NCBI RefSeq assembly: GCF_000253115.1
Contig: NC_014145.1
Location: 2,790,001 to 2,854,000, forward strand
DNA length: 64,000 bases
DNA from: Thiomonas arsenitoxydans
GTDB taxonomy: Bacteria; Pseudomonadota; Gammaproteobacteria; Burkholderiales; Burkholderiaceae_C
Direction: 5' to 3'
Below, one piece after another: positions 1 to 8,176 of this stretch. Position 1 is the first letter of the stretch, and each line of letters opens with the position of its first letter. The notes below the pieces were generated by a model that ran no database searches, was not told the origin of the DNA, and was given only the letters and a program-made list of their open reading frames with translations. The translations under genes and the position numbers were made by a program.

Positions 1-142
1 TGTTCGGCGGCCTGGGCCGGGTTGTGCGCTACGACCAGGCGCAGGTCCTGCCAGCAGGCCTCGTCAACGACCTCGCTGCTGGCGCCCTCGGCCGCGGACT
101 GGAAGGCCTGCAGGATGTCGGTGAACTCCCCGTAGCGGCGCC
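1..142 (-). pseudogene. IS1634-type transposase fragment, runs off window start
   Basis: The minus-strand translation begins RRYGEFTDILQAF and continues with EVVDEACWQDLRLVVAHNP. This aligns residue for residue with the central part of the intact transposase at 207-1898 (RRYGEFVDLLEPM, QWQGHRLVVVHSP) but differs in many positions, so it belongs to a related but distinct older element. Its upstream part lies at 2065-2164, on the other side of the inserted element. The rest of the gene is outside the window, so whether it was otherwise intact cannot be judged here. Confidence 0.8.
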
Positions 143-2064
143 CCCGAGTTCGACACCAACTGTCGTAAGTGCTTGATCTGTCTATGGCAGGTTGTTGAAA
201 TTGCCACTACAGCAGGGGCAGTTGGGTGTCTTGGGTGGGTTTTTTGATGTTGAGTGCGGCCAGGACATCGGCCTGGCGAGGTTGGATGGTGGAGATGCCG
301 TGGATGGGGGCGCCGCTGTCGATGCGCACGGTGTGGCGCTGGATGCGGCGCAGGTCGGCCAGGGCGGTTTCTGGAGACAGTTCGCTGCTGGCGAGTTTGA
401 GGCGCTGGCGCATGACGCGGTACAGGATCAGCGCGATGAAGCACAGGCTGGCGTGGGCCTTGATGCGCTCGGGCCGGCGGTGGAACACCGGGGCGATCTC
501 GATCTCGGACTTGAGCACCTTGAAGCCACGCTCGATGTCGGCCAGCGACTTGTAGCGCCGCACCACCTCGGCCGGGCTCAGATCCTGGACATTGGTGACC
601 AGCATCAGCTTGCCGTCCATGAGTTGCGCTCGCGCGAGTGCGGTTTCATCGATCGCATAGGTGAACAGATCGGACTGCAGGTCCACCTTGATGATGCGCG
701 CCAGGCGGGCGTCGCTGACTTCGTGGAAGAAGCGGGCCTTGGCGCCGGAATCCGAGAGCTTGCGCCCGCGCTGGACTTTGCCTTCGTCCTGGGCGTCGAG
801 CTTGCCGGCCAACTGATCGGCGCGTTGCTGCAAGGCATGGATGCGTGCAAGGCGCTCCTGGGTTTGCTCGGTCGCTCGCACGGGGCTGTGGACCACCACC
901 AGGCGATGGCCTTGCCACTGCGCCTCTTCGACGATCTCCTGGTTGGCCTGGGCAGCACGCTCGCTCATGGGCTCGAGAAGATCGACAAACTCACCGTAGC
1001 GTCGCCCCGGCACCGCCAGGATGAACTCCAGCGGCCGATCTCCAGCCCCATGCAACTTGGACAACGCCTCGATGTTGTCAAGCGAAAGTAGCCCGCGGTC
1101 GGCCACCACCACCAGGCGCCTGATGTGCGGGTAGCGCGAGAGCACCTTCTTCAAGGTGGGCTCCAGGGTCGGCGCCTCGGCGGCGTTGCCGTCGAACACC
1201 TCGTGGAAGATCGGCATGCCGTCGGCTGTCTGCACCACGCCCAGCAGGAACTGCCGGGCGATCACGCCCTCCTTGGACAGGCCGAAGTGGCGTACATCAC
1301 CGTCTTGCTGGCTGAGACCTTCGGCGCGGATGGTGGTCAGATCGTAAAAGACCACCGAGAGGTCTTCATCAATGAGCGGGCGCAGCAACTGGGCCACGCA
1401 GTCGTCGACGGCTTGCTGGTGGTCCATCAGGGCATCCATGCTGCGCAGCAAGTGCTGATGCGTCAGCTTGTCCACGTCGATGCCGGGCATGCTGACGGTC
1501 TGCAGCCAGCGCAGCACGCCCAGCTTGGAGTCTGGGTCGCACAGTCGGTTGAAGACCATCACACGGATCGCGTGCTCGACCGCAGTGGTGAACCGGGCGC
1601 GCCGGAAGATGGCGCCCAGGCCATGGAATCCGAGTTCGTGCCACAAGGCGTGCAGGGCCCAAACATCGCCCAACGTCAGCGCCGACTCGAAGCGCACCTG
1701 AGACGGATCACTGTCGCCCGAAGGCCGACCCTTGGCCCGCAGCAAGGCCCCCAGCAGGGCATCGAGCGGTCCGCCCTGTTCGTCCAGACGCCCGAGGGTT
1801 GCGATCGTGCGTTGCCGGGGTTGGCCATCCGCGTTGCGGAACGACTCCACCAGCCGAACGTAGCGGTGACCGCCCGAGGAGGAGATCTTGAGGAACATGC
1901 ACCAAGTATAGCGCTGCGCACGCGCAGATGAACTACTTCACGGTAGTAAATTGGCACTACAAAGAAATCTGAAAACGCCCTTCTGAGCGCTTGCAAGTGA
2001 TTGATTCATAGGACCCCGGCGATTGTTTGTGGCTGCGCAACGGCTTCGAACTGTCGAACTCAGG
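143..2064 (-). mobile_element. IS1634-family insertion sequence, 1922 bp
   Basis: The ends are imperfect inverted repeats: CCCGAGTTCGACA on the left, and CCTGAGTTCGACA read inward from the right. The flanking 6-mers GGCGCC at 137-142 and GGCGCC at 2065-2070 form a target duplication. Removing the element and one copy rejoins the interrupted older transposase in the same context (GTAGCGGCGCCCCGGCA) as in the intact copy. It carries one transposase gene on the minus strand. The boundaries come directly from the sequence; the family name comes from transposase motifs. Confidence 0.85.
207..1898 (-). CDS. IS1634-family transposase
   Basis: This is a full-length 563-residue DDE transposase that cuts and rejoins DNA at the ends of the surrounding element. 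The N terminus has the family-typical MFLKISSSGG and HRYVRLVESFR. Catalytic acids are visible in VVFYDLTTI (about residue 185), VVVADRGLLS (about 265) and YKSLADIERGFKVLKSE (about 455). No frameshift or stop is seen, so the element may still be active. It is inserted inside a relative of itself; the interrupted gene shares the DRGLLSLDN and LEFILAVPGR motifs. Confidence 0.9.
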   Translation of the reverse strand: MFLKISSSGGHRYVRLVESFRNADGQPRQRTIATLGRLDEQGGPLDALLGALLRAKGRPSGDSDPSQVRFESALTLGDVWALHALWHELGFHGLGAIFRRARFTTAVEHAIRVMVFNRLCDPDSKLGVLRWLQTVSMPGIDVDKLTHQHLLRSMDALMDHQQAVDDCVAQLLRPLIDEDLSVVFYDLTTIRAEGLSQQDGDVRHFGLSKEGVIARQFLLGVVQTADGMPIFHEVFDGNAAEAPTLEPTLKKVLSRYPHIRRLVVVADRGLLSLDNIEALSKLHGAGDRPLEFILAVPGRRYGEFVDLLEPMSERAAQANQEIVEEAQWQGHRLVVVHSPVRATEQTQERLARIHALQQRADQLAGKLDAQDEGKVQRGRKLSDSGAKARFFHEVSDARLARIIKVDLQSDLFTYAIDETALARAQLMDGKLMLVTNVQDLSPAEVVRRYKSLADIERGFKVLKSEIEIAPVFHRRPERIKAHASLCFIALILYRVMRQRLKLASSELSPETALADLRRIQRHTVRIDSGAPIHGISTIQPRQADVLAALNIKKPTQDTQLPLL

Positions 2065-2164
2065 GGCGCCCCGGCACGGCCAGGATGAACTCCAACGGCT
2101 GGCCGTCGGGCAGGGTGATGCGGCGCAGCTCCTCGATGTTGTCCAGAGACAGCAGACCGCGGTC
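2065..2164 (-). pseudogene. IS1634-type transposase fragment (middle part)
   Basis: Read on the minus strand this gives DRGLLSLDN, then IEELRR and LEFILAVPGR, which matches residues around 265-300 of the intact transposase. It is the upstream continuation of the fragment at 1-142, separated from it by the inserted IS. Beyond position 2164 the similarity stops abruptly at the second catalytic Asp. The sequence there becomes the plus-strand reading frame of an amino-acid dehydrogenase-like gene, so the N-terminal third of this older transposase is missing. Confidence 0.75.
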
Positions 2165-3241
2165 GAACCCTACGCCTTTCCGCGCGACGTCGGCTTCATG
2201 CTCAACGCCGCGCTCGGCCGCGGCGCGGAAGTCCACTGGCATCTGCGCGGGCTGCAGCAAATGGCGGTGCCGCTGCTGAAGTATTTTCACAACTCCCGTG
2301 CGCAGTCGCATGCCCGTGCGACCCTGGCCTACAGCCGGCTGATTGCCCACGCCACTGAGGAGCACGCGCCGCTGATCGAGGCTGCTGGCGCTGAGGATCT
2401 GGTTCGCCGCGACGGCTTCCGCTTCGTCTTCCGCTCGGCCCGGGCCTTCGACGACGCGCTAATCCGCGCCCGCGACCTGCAGGCCCGGTTCGGTGTGCGG
2501 CACGCACCCGAGGATGGCGCCGCGCTCGCCCGCGCCGAACCGGCGCTGCGCCTGCGGCTGGCCGGGGCCGTGCATTGGCTCGACCCCCGGGCGATCCGCG
2601 ATCCGGGCGCACTGGTGCAGCGTTATGCGGCGCTGTTTGTCGCCCGTGGCGGCCGCATCCTGCTGGGCGATGCCGCGACGCTCCAGCCCGCCGGCGCCGG
2701 CTGGTCGGTTCTGTGCGAAGCCGGTCGCATTGATGCCGGACAAGCCGTGTTGGCGACTGGCCCATGGGCCGACGGCCTGATCCGCAAGCTCGGCTACCGC
2801 TACCCGCTATTCCTCAAGCGTGGCTATCACCAACACTATCCATCGGCGGCGGTGGACCTGCCACTGCTCGATGCCGAGCGCGGCTACGTTCTCGCGCCGA
2901 TGCGGCGCGGCCTACGCCTCACGACGGGCGCCGAATTCGCCCCCATCGACGCGGCCCCCACGCCGATTCAGCTCGCGAAGGCCGAAGCCCTGGCGCGCGA
3001 GCTGGTCGATCTGGGCAGCGCGCTGCCAGAACCACCGTGGCACGGAGCCCGTCCCTGCACTGCCGACATGCTGCCGGTGACTGGCCCCGCGCCGCGGCAT
3101 TCCGGGCTGTGGTTCAACTTCGGGCACGCCCACCAGGGATTCACCCTCGGCCCGGTGGCCGGCCGCCTGCTCGCCGAGATGGCGGCCGGCGAGCGTGGCT
3201 GGATCGATCCAACACCGTATCTGCCAACCCGCTGGCACTGA
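2165..3241 (+). pseudogene. 5'-truncated FAD-dependent D-amino-acid dehydrogenase-like gene
   Basis: The open frame encodes about 358 residues resembling the C-terminal part of DadA-type flavoprotein dehydrogenases, which oxidatively deaminate D-amino acids at the membrane. Recognisable pieces are VEPYAFPRDVGFML at the start, the VLATGPWADGLIRKLGY segment, KRGYHQHYP, and the C-terminal GLWFNFGHAHQGFTLGPVAGRL that closes the FAD site. The N-terminal dinucleotide-binding GxGxxG motif and roughly 50 residues are absent. The frame begins at the junction with transposase sequence at 2164, with no plausible start. I infer an old IS insertion followed by deletion, and a non-functional gene. Confidence 0.75.
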
Positions 3242-3645
3242 GGACTGCCTTCGCCACCCCCCGAAGGGTTCTGGCCCAGCTGGCAGGCGCCCAAGCCTCC
3301 ATCATCCGGGCTCGCGCGGCCTGCAGTCGGCCGACATCGGTTCGGCAAAGGTCTTCATCACCGCATAGCCCCGCACCGGATCTGTTCGCAGGCTGCTGCC
3401 ATATGCACAAAGTCATAAGAATTGCCCAACTCCAGAACTTGCAAGGCTTGGAGCGATTTTTGATCCACTTGGCGCTAGGTTGCTTTGGCCAACAGATCGC
3501 TAAACGTTTCCAATCTGCAAGACCACTAACGCAATGTCCACCGTTTGCTTTGATCTACCCCCGTTATCCTTATAACGATGAAGTTTGTGGAGTACATCGA
3601 ATCACGCAACGGTTTTCTACCCGATCAAAAGGAAGAATGTCTGTA
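3242..3645. other. Intergenic stretch without a recognisable gene
   Basis: This 404-base stretch lies between the truncated dehydrogenase and the convergent hemerythrin gene. I see no convincing coding sequence. The only structure noticed is the short inverted repeat CGTTAT-CCTT-ATAACG at 3562-3577. It is followed directly by a 23-codon open frame at 3578-3649 that lacks a ribosome binding site. Confidence 0.5.
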
Positions 3646-4221
3646 TTAACGCTGCTTCTTGCCGTTGAAGGATGTTTCACACGCCGCGCCGCGCCGCGCT
3701 TGCATGGCCTTGCCAATCTCTTGGAGTTGTTCCTCGCCCAAGAGCCGTTTGGCCATGGGAAGTAGCTCGCTTTCTTCGCGCGCAATGTGGCGCGTATGGT
3801 GATCGACGAATTCATCCACCGCGGAAGAGTCAAGCGCGCCCGCTTCGCCGAGCGCCACGCGCTCCAGTTGCGGGCGCAACGCCTGCCAGACGGCAGCGAG
3901 TTCACGATGGTCGTGGGTCAGCGCCTGGGTGATATCGCGCAAGCAGACGGGGTCTGAACCTGCCATCGATTCCAGCAGCGCGGGAAACAGATCGAGCTCT
4001 TCATCGGCGTGATGATCACGCCCCGCGGTGTCGAAATAGCGCATCACGTTCGCGGCGGCTTGCCTGGCGTCCTGATCGACTCCGTGCTCGTCGAGATGCC
4101 GCACCAGGCGGCGCAGCGTCGCGCATTGTTTTTCGATGCGCGCGTGGCAGGCCGAAAGCATGTCCAGCGGCGCGTCGAATCCCGCGGCAGCGGACGTCGA
4201 GGAAAGAAGATTGATTTCCAT
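3646..4221 (-). CDS. Hemerythrin HHE domain protein
   Basis: This is a predicted four-helix, non-haem di-iron protein of 191 residues that may bind O2 or NO. Iron-ligand candidates are His in MLSACHARIEKQC, HHADEELDLFPALL, LTHDHREL, and HHTRHIAREESELLPMA, in the order seen in the HHE family. The start chosen is the internal ATG at 4221 (MEINLLSS); a longer frame to 4257 has no better ribosome binding site. It is divergent from the broken AhpD-like gene at 4397. A second HHE protein, NsrR and RIC lie nearby, which suggests a role in nitric-oxide or iron homeostasis. Confidence 0.8.
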   Translation of the reverse strand: MEINLLSSTSAAAGFDAPLDMLSACHARIEKQCATLRRLVRHLDEHGVDQDARQAAANVMRYFDTAGRDHHADEELDLFPALLESMAGSDPVCLRDITQALTHDHRELAAVWQALRPQLERVALGEAGALDSSAVDEFVDHHTRHIAREESELLPMAKRLLGEEQLQEIGKAMQARRGAACETSFNGKKQR

Positions 4222-4396
4222 ATCGAATCTCGCAAAAAACTTGGTACGCACACGCAATACACGCAGCCCGCGGTCGCAAGCCCAAACACTGTAACCAGTC
4301 TATGGCTTGAAACAGGTAAACGCAATGCATGTTTAATCGACAGGGTTTTGCGAAATGGCCATGATGACAGCTTGTGCCACATACAGGAGTCTTTTC

Positions 4397-4626
4397 ATGT
4401 CAACGTCCCCCGTCTATCCGCAGGCTGATCGTGAGTTGACGCAAATGCGTCAAAGCCATGCCCCGAGTCAGTTTGCTGCCTTTCAGCAATTCAGCCAGCA
4501 GGCCTTCGCCAAGGGCGCGCTGGACGTGCGGACCAAACAATTGATCGCGGTCGCCGTGGCGCATGTGACCCAGTGTCCCTATTGCATCCGAGGCCACACC
4601 AAGGCGGCTCTCAAGGCGGGCGCTAG
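4397..4626 (+). pseudogene. Carboxymuconolactone decarboxylase/AhpD-like gene, 5' part
   Basis: The ATG at 4397 follows the ribosome binding site AGGAG at 4385-4389. The product begins MSTSPVYPQADREL and contains the family's redox motif in AHVTQCPYCIRGHTKAAL, with the CxxC and downstream His of AhpD-like peroxidase reductases. The frame is cut at codon 76 by an IS1182-type element; the 3' part resumes at 6166. Joining the two halves across one CTAG copy restores the reading frame exactly (KAGASREQIMEAVW), so this was one intact gene of about 115 codons before a recent insertion. Confidence 0.85.
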
Positions 4627-6165
4627 GAGTGTGGGCGGCAGAAGGTTGTTGAGGTCGACGTAGGACGGTGGGCGTGCGTTAATACGGCATGCCCACTAGT
4701 TACCGCCCCTATGAGCCGGACCAGGTGATGCTGCTGCCGGCGGCGCCGCAGGACTGGCTGCCGCCGGGCCACCTGGCTTACTTCATCCACGACACGATTG
4801 ACACGCTGGACCTGAGCGCGTTCTACGCGCGCTATGAGGGTGGCGGAGCGCGCAACCAGCCCTTCCATCCGGCGATGATGGTCAAGGTTCTGGTGTACGG
4901 CTACGCCACCGGGGTGTTCAGCTCGCGCAAGATCGAGCGCCGGCTGCACGAGGACCTGGCGTTCCGGATGCTGGCAGCAGGGAACTTCCCCAAGCACCGC
5001 ACGATCCGGGATTTCCGTGCGCTGCACCTCCAGGAATTCTCGGACCTGTTCGTGCAGGTCGTGCGCCTGGCGCGCGAGATGGGTCTGGTCAAGCTGGGCA
5101 CGGTGGCCATCGACGGCACCAAGGTCAAGGCCAACGCGAGCCGCCACAAGGCCATGAGCTATGCGCGCATGCAGCACACCGAGGTCGAACTGAAAAAGCA
5201 GATCGACGCGCTGCTGGCGCGCGCCAAGGCCACCGACGAGGCCGAGGCGCAGGAGCCCGAACTCGACATCCCGGCCGAGATCGAGCGGCGCGAGGCGCGA
5301 CTCGATGCGATCCGGCAGGCGCGCCAGCGGCTGGAACAGCGTCAGCGTGAAGCCGACGCGCAGCGTGGTCGCAGTGACGATGATGATCGCCGTCCCCGGG
5401 GGCCGGATGGGAAGCCGCGGCGCGGTGCGCGGTTCAAGCGCGACTTCGGCGTGCCCGAAGACAAGGCGCAGGAGAACTTCACCGACCCGGACAGCCGCAT
5501 CATGAAGCGCGCCGGCGGCGGCTTCGACCCCAGCTACAACGCGCAGACGGCGGTGGACGAGGCTGCGCACATCATCGTGGCTGCGGAACTGGACAACACG
5601 GCACCCGATGCCAACTGGCTGCTGCCGATGATCGATGCGATCCAGGAGAACCTGGGCGCGCTGCCCGCGCTGGGTCTGGCCGACGCGGGCTATCGCAGCG
5701 AGGACAACCTGCGCGATGCGCCGATCGATCTGGTTGTGGCCTTGGGGCGCGAAGGCAAGCAGCACGCGGCCATCGATGCCGCGCGGCTGCCGCACACCGC
5801 GGCCATGGCCGCGAAGATGCAGACCGCCGCGGGACGCGCCGCCTATCGCAAGCGCAAGTGGATCGCCGAGCCGCCCAACGGCTGGATCAAGAGCGTGCTG
5901 GGGTTCCGCCAGTTCAGCCTGCGCGGCCTTGAGCGTGTACGCGCCGAGTGGAAACTCGTCTGCGCAGCACTGAACCTCCGGCGGATGGCCTCGTTGGTTC
6001 CCGCCTGAACAGAAATGGGGGCACAGGCCGCCCCGCACAACACGCCCGCTGCTGCCCTCTCGGGGGCGTGAGACGACCGGCCATGCCGACCGTGCCCGAA
6101 AAACAGTCCGCTCGCCCAGCATCGGCGCTCCGGCACAGGTTCACGGAATTCTGCCGCCCAGACTC
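4627..6165 (+). mobile_element. IS1182-family insertion sequence, copy 1, 1539 bp
   Basis: The terminal inverted repeats are GAGTGTGGGCGGCAGAA and, read inward from the right, GAGTCTGGGCGGCAGAA. The 4-bp target CTAG is duplicated at 4623-4626 and 6166-6169. It carries a single transposase on the plus strand. A second copy of identical length lies at 30457-31995 in the opposite orientation with an identical transposase translation, which indicates recent movement. This copy splits the AhpD-like gene. Confidence 0.9.
4689..6008 (+). CDS. IS1182-family transposase
   Basis: This is a 439-residue DDE transposase. The N-terminal domain has the family pattern YRPYEPDQVMLLP followed by HLAYFIHDTIDTLDL and PFHPAMMVKVLVYGY. 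The first catalytic Asp is in LGTVAIDGTKVKANAS (about residue 143). A charged, coiled-coil-like insertion spans residues about 170-260. The second Asp lies in LGLADAGYRSEDN (about 337), and the C-terminal acidic region ends in RKRKWIAEPPNGWIKSVLGFRQF. The gene fills nearly all of the element and is intact. Confidence 0.9.
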   Translation: MPTSYRPYEPDQVMLLPAAPQDWLPPGHLAYFIHDTIDTLDLSAFYARYEGGGARNQPFHPAMMVKVLVYGYATGVFSSRKIERRLHEDLAFRMLAAGNFPKHRTIRDFRALHLQEFSDLFVQVVRLAREMGLVKLGTVAIDGTKVKANASRHKAMSYARMQHTEVELKKQIDALLARAKATDEAEAQEPELDIPAEIERREARLDAIRQARQRLEQRQREADAQRGRSDDDDRRPRGPDGKPRRGARFKRDFGVPEDKAQENFTDPDSRIMKRAGGGFDPSYNAQTAVDEAAHIIVAAELDNTAPDANWLLPMIDAIQENLGALPALGLADAGYRSEDNLRDAPIDLVVALGREGKQHAAIDAARLPHTAAMAAKMQTAAGRAAYRKRKWIAEPPNGWIKSVLGFRQFSLRGLERVRAEWKLVCAALNLRRMASLVPA

Positions 6166-6293
6166 CTAGCCGTGAGCAAATCATGGAGGCCGTTTGGGTT
6201 GCCGCCGAAATGCGAGCGGGCGCCGCCTATGCGCATTCGCTTTTGGCGCTGGATACGATGCGCGAGGAGGATGCCAAAGCCGATTCCGCGTAG
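6166..6293 (+). pseudogene. AhpD-like gene, 3' part
   Basis: This is the remaining C-terminal portion of the gene that starts at 4397. After the duplicated CTAG it reads SREQIMEAVWVAAEMRAGAAY and continues to a TAG at 6291, ending REEDAKADSA. The phrase EAVWVAAEMRAGAAYAHS is typical of the last helices of the carboxymuconolactone decarboxylase fold. It has no start of its own and is not expected to be expressed as a functional protein. Confidence 0.85.
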
Positions 6294-6453
6294 TCGCGTC
6301 AGCGTGCTGTATCGACCGGCGAAGCCGATCGCAGACGTCGGCGGCGCGCTGGCCGCCCGATGCCCAGATGCTGAATTTCCACTTTCTGCTCAGGCAGCTG
6401 GGTTGCGCTGACCAACGCATCTCACAGTCCGCAGCTACAGGAGAAACCTGAAC

Positions 6454-6858
6454 ATGGCCTCGAACCCGGCTGAGGATATCCCCGCGCAGCATGTGGCGAT
6501 GCTGGCGACAGTGCAACGCATGCGCTTGGGCTTGCTCGTCGGCAACCTGATTGAGGCGCGCGCCGCACGCGATGTGCTGCAAGGCTTGCACGCAGCCCAT
6601 ATCGCGCTCGAAGAAACCGCGCTGATTCCGAAGCTGCCGGCCAGCGCACGCTGGTCGGCAAAGGTCTATCTGGCCGAGCATGCCAAGCTGAGCGCGATGC
6701 TCGGCGAATGGCACGATATTTTGGCACGACAACCTGACCGACTCGATCCGCCCGAACAACGTCTAATGCTGCTCGACGCCTCCGCGCCTTTGCAGCATCT
6801 GCTCGAACATCACTTCGAGCGTGAAGAAAAGGGCTTGTTGATCGAAACCCGGCGCTGA
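6454..6858 (+). CDS. Small hemerythrin-like protein
   Basis: This 134-residue protein has a start preceded by CAGGAG at 6440. It resembles the hemerythrin HHE fold: LQGLHAAHIALEETALIPKLP supplies a His and Glu pair, VYLAEHAKLSAML another His, and LEHHFEREEKGLL the closing HxxxE set. The exact iron ligands are inferred. It sits directly upstream of the convergent nsrR gene (8 bp between stops) and near ric, so a role in NO sensing, scavenging or iron storage is plausible. Confidence 0.7.
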   Translation: MASNPAEDIPAQHVAMLATVQRMRLGLLVGNLIEARAARDVLQGLHAAHIALEETALIPKLPASARWSAKVYLAEHAKLSAMLGEWHDILARQPDRLDPPEQRLMLLDASAPLQHLLEHHFEREEKGLLIETRR

Positions 6859-6865
6859 GCCGCGC

Positions 6866-7306
6866 TCAAGCCGTGGACAGTGGCACGGCGACGAACTTGC
6901 GCAGCGCAGGATTGAGGCAGTCTGCCAAGGTGGTTTCGTTGAGTGCGGCATAGAACGCGCGGCGGGCGCGTTCGAGTTTGGGCCGCAAAGCGCAAAAGCC
7001 GGTGAGCAGGCACTGGCCGCCATCGTCGCGGAAACACTCGGTCAGCGGGGCGTCGTCTTCCAGCCATTGCAACACCTCGCCGATGCGAATGGCTGTGGCG
7101 CGCCTGGCGAGCCTCACGCCACCGCCAGCGCCGCGCGTGGTCTGCACATAGCCCCCGGCGGCAAGGCGTTGCAGCACCTTGATGAGGTGATCACGCGAAA
7201 TATCGAGCTTGGTCGCAAGCTCGACGCTCGACCAGGTCTCGCGCTCGCTGCCGGCCAGCACGAGCAGGGCGCGCAGGCCAAAATCGGAAAAAGAGGTCAG
7301 CCGCAT
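6866..7306 (-). CDS. nsrR: Rrf2-family nitric-oxide-sensing repressor NsrR
   Basis: This 146-residue regulator binds DNA through an N-terminal winged helix (MRLTSFSDFGLRALLVLAG, then ISRDHLIKVLQRLAAGGYV and TTRGAGGGVRL). Three cysteines in ECFRDDGGQCLLTGFCAL fit the Fe-S ligand cluster of NsrR, whose [Fe-S] centre reacts with NO. The start was placed at the ATG at 7306, which matches the family N terminus; the longer frame adds 12 atypical residues. It is divergent from ric, with a perfect dyad operator in the shared spacer, so autoregulation and control of ric are likely. IscR is less likely given the closeness to NsrR and the neighbours. Confidence 0.85.
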   Translation of the reverse strand: MRLTSFSDFGLRALLVLAGSERETWSSVELATKLDISRDHLIKVLQRLAAGGYVQTTRGAGGGVRLARRATAIRIGEVLQWLEDDAPLTECFRDDGGQCLLTGFCALRPKLERARRAFYAALNETTLADCLNPALRKFVAVPLSTA

Positions 7307-7325
7307 GGTGGAATCCTTCAGAAGA

Positions 7326-7340
7326 GGTATTGCAAATACC
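7326..7340. promoter_or_regulatory. Predicted NsrR operator
   Basis: GGTATTGCAAATACC is a perfect dyad (GGTATT-GCA-AATACC). With its flanks (AAGAGGTATT, AATACCACT) it resembles the AT-rich NsrR dyad with an AAGATGYATTT half-site known from enterobacteria. It lies 20 bases upstream of the nsrR start and 75 bases upstream of ric, placed to control both divergent genes. Confidence 0.65.
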
Positions 7341-7415
7341 ACTCAAGAATTTTATAGTGGGGTTCATTCTACCTTTTTACAGCTCCACATCATTGATTGC
7401 ACAGGACCTTCTGCC

Positions 7416-8117
7416 ATGCACACCCAAGACCTCCCAGCAAGCTCCTCCTCACCGTTCGCCGGCCTCCCCCTGGGCCAACTGGCGCGCGATCTGCCTGGTT
7501 CCACCGCCGTGTTCCGGCGCCACCGGTTGGACTTCTGCTGCGGTGGCGACATGACCCTGGAAGCGGCCGCGCAGGCGCGCCAGCTCGACCTGGCGACTAT
7601 TGAGCGCGAACTCTCGGAGTTGAGCCCGCAGTCGCTGGATGACACGCCCACCGACACGCTGCACGACCCCGACGCCCTGATCGACCTCATCGTCAGCCGC
7701 TTCCACGACGTACACCGGCGGGAGCTGCCGGAATTGATCACCCTGGCTGCCAAGGTCGAGCGCGTGCACAAGGATCATGCCGAGGTGCCGGCCGGTCTGG
7801 CGGCCCTGCTCCAGGAGATGCTCGACGAACTGCAGGAACATATGCAAAAGGAAGAACAGATCCTGTTCCCGATGATGCGCCGCAATCCCGGTGCGGTTCT
7901 CACCCCGCCGATCTCACGCATGCGCGCCGAGCATGATGACCACGGCCGGATGCTGCAACGCGTGCAGGATCTCACCCGCGATCTGAGGCTGCCCGCCGAG
8001 GCGTGCAACACCTGGCGCGCGCTGTATGCAGGTCTGGACAAGTTCACCGCCGATTTCATGCAGCACGTCCACACCGAAAACAACATCCTGTTCCCGCAGT
8101 TCGAAGAACAGGCGTGA
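7416..8117 (+). CDS. ytfE: Iron-sulfur cluster repair di-iron protein RIC (YtfE/ScdA/NorA)
   Basis: This 233-residue cytosolic protein is thought to repair Fe-S clusters damaged by NO or peroxide. The N-terminal ScdA_N/DUF542 domain contains the signature FRRHRLDFCCGGDMTL (about residues 35-50). The C-terminal hemerythrin domain shows His and Glu ligands in RFHDVHRRELPEL, KDHAEVP, HMQKEEQILFPMM, AEHDDHGRML and HVHTENNILFPQFE. The start at 7416 precedes MHTQDLPASSSS. It is divergent from nsrR and followed after 59 bp by a DUF2249 gene, probably co-transcribed. Expression is likely NO-induced through the dyad at 7326-7340. Confidence 0.9.
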   Translation: MHTQDLPASSSSPFAGLPLGQLARDLPGSTAVFRRHRLDFCCGGDMTLEAAAQARQLDLATIERELSELSPQSLDDTPTDTLHDPDALIDLIVSRFHDVHRRELPELITLAAKVERVHKDHAEVPAGLAALLQEMLDELQEHMQKEEQILFPMMRRNPGAVLTPPISRMRAEHDDHGRMLQRVQDLTRDLRLPAEACNTWRALYAGLDKFTADFMQHVHTENNILFPQFEEQA

Positions 8118-8176
8118 AGCCTGCTGCGCTGCCCTCCTCTTTCAACCCCGACTCACTTCAACCCAAGGAACCCGCC

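Noticed and set aside
3578..3649. 23-codon frame starting MKFVEYIESRNGFLPDQKEE
   Set aside because: The composition looks protein-like, but there is no ribosome binding site and it overlaps the end of a convergent gene. It could be the stub of a lost gene and is too short to support.
4623..6122. 499-codon open frame opposite the IS1182 transposase (also at 30500-31999)
   Set aside because: It mirrors the transposase gene, and the His/Arg/Leu-rich composition is that of an antisense frame.
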